Shown piece after piece: positions 7,655 through 10,487 of a stretch of DNA of 10,487 nt. A program made the position numbers and the translations under genes. A model generated the notes under the pieces. That model did no database searches, was not told where the DNA came from, and saw only the letters and a program-made list of their open reading frames with translations. The first letter of the stretch is position 1, and each line of letters starts with the position of its first letter. This DNA is from Candidatus Aenigmatarchaeota archaeon (GTDB lineage: Archaea; Aenigmatarchaeota; Aenigmatarchaeia; PWEA01; B50-G16). The stretch spans positions 1 through 10,487 of the forward strand of contig QMZU01000015.1 in the NCBI GenBank assembly GCA_003663345.1, given 5' to 3'.

Positions 7655-7849
7655 ATGAAAATAAAGAAAGATATGTCGATAGGAGAGATCGTCGCGAGAT
7701 GGCCCGAGACGGTTGAGGTCTTTTTCAGGAATGGACTTCATTGTGTGGGGTGCCATATAGCCTCGTTCGAGACCTTGGAGGATGGAGCAAGAGCACATGG
7801 TATAGACCTCAAGAAGCTTCTGAAGGAGTTGAACGAAGCGGTGAAGTGA
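7655..7849 (+). CDS. DUF1858 domain protein with CxxC
   Basis: A 64-residue protein made up of one DUF1858 domain: the opening MSIGEIVARWPETVEVFFRNG pattern, then GLHCVGC with C30 and C33, then a helical end. This domain occurs alone or fused to redox and iron-sulfur proteins. Its biochemical role is not established; the CxxC could bind metal or act as a dithiol. The start lies 4 bases after the adenosyltransferase stop, preceded by GGTGAT as a plausible ribosome site. It ends one base before the FMN oxidoreductase gene, so the two are almost certainly co-translated. Its place in a ribonucleotide reductase operon suggests a thiol or electron-carrier task, but this is inference. Confidence 0.88.
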   Translation: MKIKKDMSIGEIVARWPETVEVFFRNGLHCVGCHIASFETLEDGARAHGIDLKKLLKELNEAVK

Positions 7850-7850
7850 G

Positions 7851-9122
7851 ATGTATCATAAGAATGCCGATAAGGCCACAGGAACCTCTTACTCCTTCCC
7901 GGAGCATGTTACACCGAGCGGTATGTGTTCCATATGCACCAAGTGCGGAAGATGTGAGATAGGTCTCAGAGCAAAGGAGGGTTTATCACCGTTTCCAAAA
8001 CCTTTCGGTGTTGCGCAGTTCGGCGCGGAGAAGAAGACGCCTGATATAAATGACCTGAACATCGTGCCAGAATTGTTCGGTGATGGCGTATTCTTTGGTG
8101 ATGTCTCTATCGAGACTACAATAGGTTCCTTCAGGGTCAGAGCACCTGTCAGTATAGCTGCGATGGGTTCGACCAAAGTTGCAAGTGTTCACGGAGAGGC
8201 TCTTTCAGAGGGTGCTGCAAGAGCCGGTATACCGATCGTGATAGGGGAGAACGTTCTGGTGACATACGGAGAGGAAGGTTTGAGAAAGAGGATAGAACCG
8301 TTTCTCAAAAATTATGATGGATATGGTGCTGTGCTGGTTCAGGGTAATGAACAGGAGCAGAAGATGGGTGTATTTGAGAGGGGTGTGAAGATGGGCGCTC
8401 ACGGTATAGAGATAAAGGTATCCCAGGGTGCGAAGCCAGGACTGGGTGGTGAGGTGGAGTTCCGGGGCGAGCACCTTGCAAAGAAGTATCAGAAGTATGG
8501 ATACAGGGTTCTGGAAATAGGAGAGGATGAGAATGGTAAGATTTACCAGAGGCATGCGCTACCTGGTTCGCTGTTTGAAGAGGAATTCGGAGAGAAGCTC
8601 AAGAAGTATTCCGAACTCGGTGTGCCTATATGGATCAAGGTTGCTGCTGGTTCAGGGCTTCTCAGGTTTCTGGAGTTCTTGAATGAGATGAAAAGAGATG
8701 GTGTTCCCATTGAGTGTGTCACCGTTGATGGTATGGGTGGAGGAACCGGAATGTCGCCGTGGGTTATTATGAACGAGATAGGACTCCATTCATCAAATAT
8801 TCTCCCTGCTCTCAGTGACCTTGATTTTGACGTATTGGTGGCAGGTGGGTACAATACCGGTGTTGATATTGCCAAGGCCATGATGCTCGGAGCCGATGGT
8901 GTTGCAATTGGAAGGGCCTTCCTTGTGGCGGCAAATGTCAGTGAGAACGGAATTGTGAATTACGTGAAGAGCTTGAAGGGGGACCTCCAGATGGTCTGTG
9001 CAACCCAGAGGGTCAAGAGTGTGAAAGATTTAAAAGGAAGGAGAGAGAGATTATATCCACTGACAAAGGAAGCGGCAGAGGTGTTTGGCCTCTCTCAGGA
9101 CCCCAGAAAAGTTTTGAGGTGA
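7851..9122 (+). CDS. Glutamate-synthase-like FMN oxidoreductase with N-terminal four-cysteine motif
   Basis: A 423-residue protein with the FMN-binding TIM-barrel domain of the glutamate synthase large subunit. Signals are AAMGSTKVA, the SQGAKPGLGG segment (about residues 194-203), DGMGGGTGMSP, LVAGGYNTG and MLGADGVAIGRAFL. No glutamine amidotransferase domain is present. The cysteine triad that holds the 3Fe-4S cluster in true glutamate synthases is not visible after the barrel. Instead the N-terminus has CSICTKCGRC (C26, C29, C32, C35), which could carry an iron-sulfur cluster. The substrate is therefore uncertain; making glutamate from ammonia-derived glutamine is not supported by the local genes. 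It starts one base after the DUF1858 gene and ends 4 bases before the ferredoxin, a plausible electron partner. Confidence 0.85.
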   Translation: MYHKNADKATGTSYSFPEHVTPSGMCSICTKCGRCEIGLRAKEGLSPFPKPFGVAQFGAEKKTPDINDLNIVPELFGDGVFFGDVSIETTIGSFRVRAPVSIAAMGSTKVASVHGEALSEGAARAGIPIVIGENVLVTYGEEGLRKRIEPFLKNYDGYGAVLVQGNEQEQKMGVFERGVKMGAHGIEIKVSQGAKPGLGGEVEFRGEHLAKKYQKYGYRVLEIGEDENGKIYQRHALPGSLFEEEFGEKLKKYSELGVPIWIKVAAGSGLLRFLEFLNEMKRDGVPIECVTVDGMGGGTGMSPWVIMNEIGLHSSNILPALSDLDFDVLVAGGYNTGVDIAKAMMLGADGVAIGRAFLVAANVSENGIVNYVKSLKGDLQMVCATQRVKSVKDLKGRRERLYPLTKEAAEVFGLSQDPRKVLR

Positions 9123-9126
9123 AGAA

Positions 9127-9309
9127 ATGAAGGTAACGGTTGACCATGAAGCGTGTATAGGATGTGGAAGCTGTGTTGCTCTCTGTCCTGAGGTCTTCGA
9201 GCTCGGGGAGGATGGAAAATCGCATGTGAAGAATCCTGATGCATGCGACCAGTGCAACTGTCAGGAGGCGGCCGATGTTTGTCCGGTGGGGGCAATCACT
9301 CTGGAGTGA
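9127..9309 (+). CDS. Ferredoxin, single [4Fe-4S] type
   Basis: A 60-residue small electron carrier resembling the Pyrococcus-type ferredoxins (opening KVTVDHEACIGCGSC). C10, C13, C16 and C52 (in CPVGAI) are the expected cluster ligands. C20 and a cysteine near 43-45 match the positions of the disulfide pair in the Pyrococcus protein. Position 13 is Cys, where P. furiosus ferredoxin has Asp, so a full four-cysteine cluster is expected. The segment CDQCNC (40-45) adds more cysteines than usual. GAGGTGA (9115-9121) overlapping the previous stop is a good ribosome site for the ATG at 9127. It is the last gene of the nrdR operon and a likely partner of the FMN protein. Confidence 0.92.
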   Translation: MKVTVDHEACIGCGSCVALCPEVFELGEDGKSHVKNPDACDQCNCQEAADVCPVGAITLE

Positions 9310-9370
9310 TTATCCACTCCACCACAAATATTTTTTTATATTTTAATGAGAAGATAAGGTTGGGTTGGTT
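9310..9370 (+). promoter_or_regulatory. Operon terminator and promoter for the thioredoxin-like gene
   Basis: Sixty-one non-coding bases. A run of seven T (9331-9337) would end the ferredoxin transcript. The overlapping TTTTTATATTTT (9333-9344) can act as a TATA element about 30 bases before the next ATG, giving a leader of only a few bases. No NrdR box is present here. Confidence 0.5.
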
Positions 9371-9634
9371 ATGATAACTCTGAAGGACTTCTATGCTGAC
9401 TGGTGTGCTCCCTGTAAGAAGCAGGAGAAGGTTATAAAGAAGGTTCTGAAGGAGTTCAACGGTCATATAAACCTTGAGAAAATAAATGTCGAGGAGCGCC
9501 CTGAGGAGGCGTCAAAATACTCGGTTCTGAGCCTACCCACACTTGTTATTGAAAAAGAAGGAAAGATATGTGAGAAACTTATCGGTTTTACGAGCGCGGA
9601 GAAATTGAAAGAGATTCTGAACAAGACTTTTTAA
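9371..9634 (+). CDS. Small thioredoxin-like protein (WCAPC)
   Basis: An 87-residue thioredoxin fold with the active site WCAPC (residues 11-15) and the cis-proline loop SLPTL (P56). It is shorter than standard thioredoxins because the first strand and helix are largely missing, as in the small archaeal glutaredoxin/thioredoxin-like proteins. It should act as a cytoplasmic dithiol reductant. Being next to the class II reductase operon makes it a candidate electron donor to NrdJ, though it has its own promoter. The ATG at 9371 is preferred over a TTG two codons upstream. No thioredoxin reductase is in the window. Confidence 0.88.
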   Translation: MITLKDFYADWCAPCKKQEKVIKKVLKEFNGHINLEKINVEERPEEASKYSVLSLPTLVIEKEGKICEKLIGFTSAEKLKEILNKTF

Positions 9635-9636
9635 AG
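9627..9636 (+). promoter_or_regulatory. TATA-like element of the acyl-CoA synthetase gene
   Basis: CTTTTTAAAG spans the stop codon of the thioredoxin-like gene and lies about 25 bases before the ATG at 9657, predicting a leaderless or near-leaderless transcript. The run of T may also help end the upstream transcript. Confidence 0.45.
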
Positions 9637-9656
9637 TGATTCTCCAAATTAATTCT

Positions 9657-10271
9657 ATGCTTGGTTATCTTGAGGTCAATAGACTTCTCAGGAAGCATGG
9701 AATACCGAAACCAAAGGAGTTTGTGATGAGAAAATCCTCTGATCTTCCAAGTATAGGATTTCCTGTTGTTATGAAATTGCTCTCACCGGATGTTATTCAC
9801 AAAACGGATGTGGGTGGTGTGGTCACCGGAATAGATTCCAGAAAAAAGGTCATTGAAACATTCAGGTCCTTCAGGGAACTCACCAAGAGAAGGAATTTCA
9901 GGTTCAATGGTGTGCTGGTTCAGGAGGAGCTAAAGGGTGTGGAGACTATAGTGGGTATCAAGAAGGATCCGCAGTTTGGTCATGTTCTGATGTTCGGGCT
10001 TGGTGGAATATTTGTAGAGATAATGGAGGATGTTAGTCTCAGAATCTGTCCAGTTAGGAAGAGCGAGATACGTGAGATGATTAGAGAGATAAAGGGTTAT
10101 CCTCTTCTAAAGGGGTTCCGTGGTTCTGAGCCGGTTGATGAGAAGAAATTGGTGGATGTTATGAAGAAGGTTTCAGTGATGGCTGTTGAGGAGGATTTGA
10201 AGGAAATGGACATAAATCCGCTGATATGTAACTCAAAAGGTTGCTGGGCTGCTGATGTTAGAATAATGTAA
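9657..10271 (+). CDS. acdB: Acyl-CoA synthetase (ADP-forming), beta subunit (ATP-grasp)
   Basis: The ATP-grasp subunit of the archaeal enzyme that turns acetyl-CoA or another acyl-CoA, ADP and phosphate into the free acid, CoA and ATP. The 204-residue protein has the family motifs in order: GIPKPKE (15-21), PVVMKLLSPDVIHKTDVGGV (36-55), LVQEELKG (87-94), DPQFGHVLMFGLGG with FVEI (104-122), and EMDINPLI near the end (183-190). Length is close to the ~230 residues of separate beta subunits. The matching alpha subunit, which carries the CoA-binding domain and the catalytic histidine, is not in the window. ATG 9657 is preferred over GTG 9636 because MLGYLEVNRLL matches the usual N-terminus and sits 25 bases after a TATA-like element. 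Substrate preference cannot be judged. The stop codon directly abuts the tRNA-Ala gene. Confidence 0.87.
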   Translation: MLGYLEVNRLLRKHGIPKPKEFVMRKSSDLPSIGFPVVMKLLSPDVIHKTDVGGVVTGIDSRKKVIETFRSFRELTKRRNFRFNGVLVQEELKGVETIVGIKKDPQFGHVLMFGLGGIFVEIMEDVSLRICPVRKSEIREMIREIKGYPLLKGFRGSEPVDEKKLVDVMKKVSVMAVEEDLKEMDINPLICNSKGCWAADVRIM

Positions 10272-10288
10272 TGGTGGACCGGCCGGGA

Positions 10289-10342
10289 CCCTCTTTTCCT
10301 TCGGTCCGGAAGGGTTGATAAGGGAGGGTGTGGCTCCCTTAT
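10289..10342 (-). other. T-loop intron (position 59/60) of tRNA-Ala
   Basis: A 54-nt intron between A59 and T60. At the junctions, T-loop TTC pairs with GAG near the intron's 3' end, between 3-nt bulges AA^A and GG^T, giving a relaxed bulge-helix-bulge next to the T stem. Inside are a perfect 9-bp hairpin (10342-10334 with 10326-10318, 7-nt loop), then TATCAACCC (10320-10312) and a 5-bp hairpin (10313-10309 with 10302-10298). Confidence 0.82.
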
Positions 10343-10364
10343 TTTGAACCCGGGATCTCCACCA

Positions 10365-10377
10365 CTCTGGTTCTCAT
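10365..10377 (-). other. Anticodon-loop intron (position 37/38) of tRNA-Ala
   Basis: The 13-nt ATGAGAACCAGAG lies between A37 and T38. Loop bases TTGG (32-35) pair with CCAG in the intron, flanked by 3-nt bulges CA^A and AG^T and by the anticodon stem. This is the standard archaeal bulge-helix-bulge splicing motif at the canonical site. Confidence 0.9.
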
Positions 10378-10394
10378 TGCCAAGGTGGCGTCCT

Positions 10395-10407
10395 TTCGCT
10401 CTTGGAG
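10395..10407 (-). other. D-loop insertion of tRNA-Ala, possible third intron
   Basis: The D loop between GTCT and GGAC is 21 nt instead of about 8. Removing 13 nt (about CTCCAAGAGCGAA) leaves AGCGGAAA with G18-G19 in place and a 76-nt tRNA. The splice helix is weak (only two central G-C pairs), so the boundaries are uncertain, and an unspliced long D loop is the alternative. Confidence 0.55.
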
Positions 10408-10434
10408 TTCCGCTAGACCACCGGCCCATTTAAA

Positions 10435-10487
10435 TGGTGGGTCTGGCAGGATTCTCCCCCTTCCCATCCGGTGAGGATGGGTTGATA
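10435..10487 (-). tRNA. 3' part of a second tRNA (identity unknown), with T-loop intron; continues outside window
   Basis: On the minus strand the gene ends with T60, CCTGC (T-stem 3' strand, 10450-10446), CAGACCC (acceptor 3' strand, 10445-10439), discriminator A and an encoded CCA (10437-10435). The bases before T60 do not form a T loop or the matching T-stem strand, so the loop is interrupted. From 10487 to 10452 runs intron sequence: TATCAACCC, a 7-bp hairpin (10481-10475 with 10469-10463), and GGAG-AA^T at the 3' junction. The anticodon lies outside the window, so the amino acid cannot be named. Confidence 0.8.

Larger units (their letters stand above)
10272..10427 (-). tRNA. tRNA-Ala(GGC), with anticodon-loop and T-loop introns and a D-loop insertion
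   Basis: Reading the minus strand, acceptor strands GGGCCGG (10427-10421) and CCGGTCC (10282-10276) pair with a G3-U70 wobble, the alanine identity element. Discriminator A and an encoded CCA (10274-10272) follow. The D stem is GTCT/GGAC; the anticodon stem is CCACC/GGTGG with loop TTGGCA-T and anticodon GGC (10381-10379); the T stem is CCGGG/CCCGG with loop TTCAAA-T. Three stretches break the cloverleaf: the D loop (about 10395-10407), position 37/38 (10365-10377) and position 59/60 (10289-10342). Taking out 13, 13 and 54 nt leaves exactly 76 nt including CCA. Seven bases separate it from a second tRNA upstream, so the two are likely one transcript. Confidence 0.92.

Noticed and set aside
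10289..10342. Independent hairpin terminator between acdB and the tRNA
   Set aside because: The 9-bp hairpin lies within the tRNA gene between its T-stem strands and has no following T-tract on either strand, so an intron structure explains it better.
10272..10427. Permuted tRNA (3' half before 5' half) opened at the T loop
   Set aside because: On the minus strand the 5' acceptor strand comes first and CCA last, so the order is normal and the T-loop stretch is an intron.

Overview
The window comes from an archaeon whose lineage I cannot fix. The evidence is TATA-type promoters a fixed distance from starts, genes with little or no leader, a tRNA gene with a bulge-helix-bulge intron and encoded CCA, an ADP-forming acyl-CoA synthetase subunit, a stand-alone AlaX editing protein, and heavy use of AGA/AGG and ATA codons. 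An adenosylcobalamin-dependent (oxygen-independent) ribonucleotide reductase and low-potential ferredoxin-type proteins fit an anaerobic or oxygen-flexible life style.

Layout. 1-96 (+) is the tail of an unrecognised gene, convergent with alaX. alaX (82-801) and a CPA-type cation/proton antiporter (794-2056) form a minus-strand pair. Threonine synthase (2095-3198, +) diverges from the antiporter across only 38 bases holding two facing promoters. A 157-base intergenic region (3199-3355) follows, with a T-rich terminator, a TATA box and two 16-bp NrdR-type operators exactly 32 bp apart. Downstream is a very tight plus-strand run: nrdR, nrdJ (class II ribonucleotide reductase interrupted by a 383-residue intein), a cob(I)alamin adenosyltransferase, a 64-residue DUF1858 protein, a glutamate-synthase-like FMN oxidoreductase and a ferredoxin (3356-9309). 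Gaps are between -4 and +4 bases, so all six genes probably answer to the NrdR operators. A T-tract ends this unit. A small thioredoxin-like protein (9371-9634) and an acyl-CoA synthetase (ADP-forming) beta subunit (9657-10271) follow, each with its own TATA-like element.

At the right end, on the minus strand, are two tandem tRNA genes. The complete one is tRNA-Ala(GGC) (10272-10427). It has a 13-nt anticodon-loop intron, a 54-nt T-loop intron and an apparent 13-nt D-loop insertion; removing all three gives exactly 76 nt with CCA. The second tRNA is cut by the window edge and carries a T-loop intron with the same design and a shared 9-nt block.

How it fits together. NrdR senses nucleotides and probably represses its own operon. 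NrdJ needs adenosylcobalamin, which the adjacent adenosyltransferase makes from cob(I)alamin. The three redox genes after it (DUF1858, FMN protein, ferredoxin) may supply electrons, either to reduce cobalamin to Co(I) or to re-reduce the reductase thiols; this is inference from position. The intein sits immediately before the thiyl-radical cysteine, so no active reductase forms until it splices out. AlaX clears mischarged tRNA-Ala, and a tRNA-Ala gene happens to lie in the same window.
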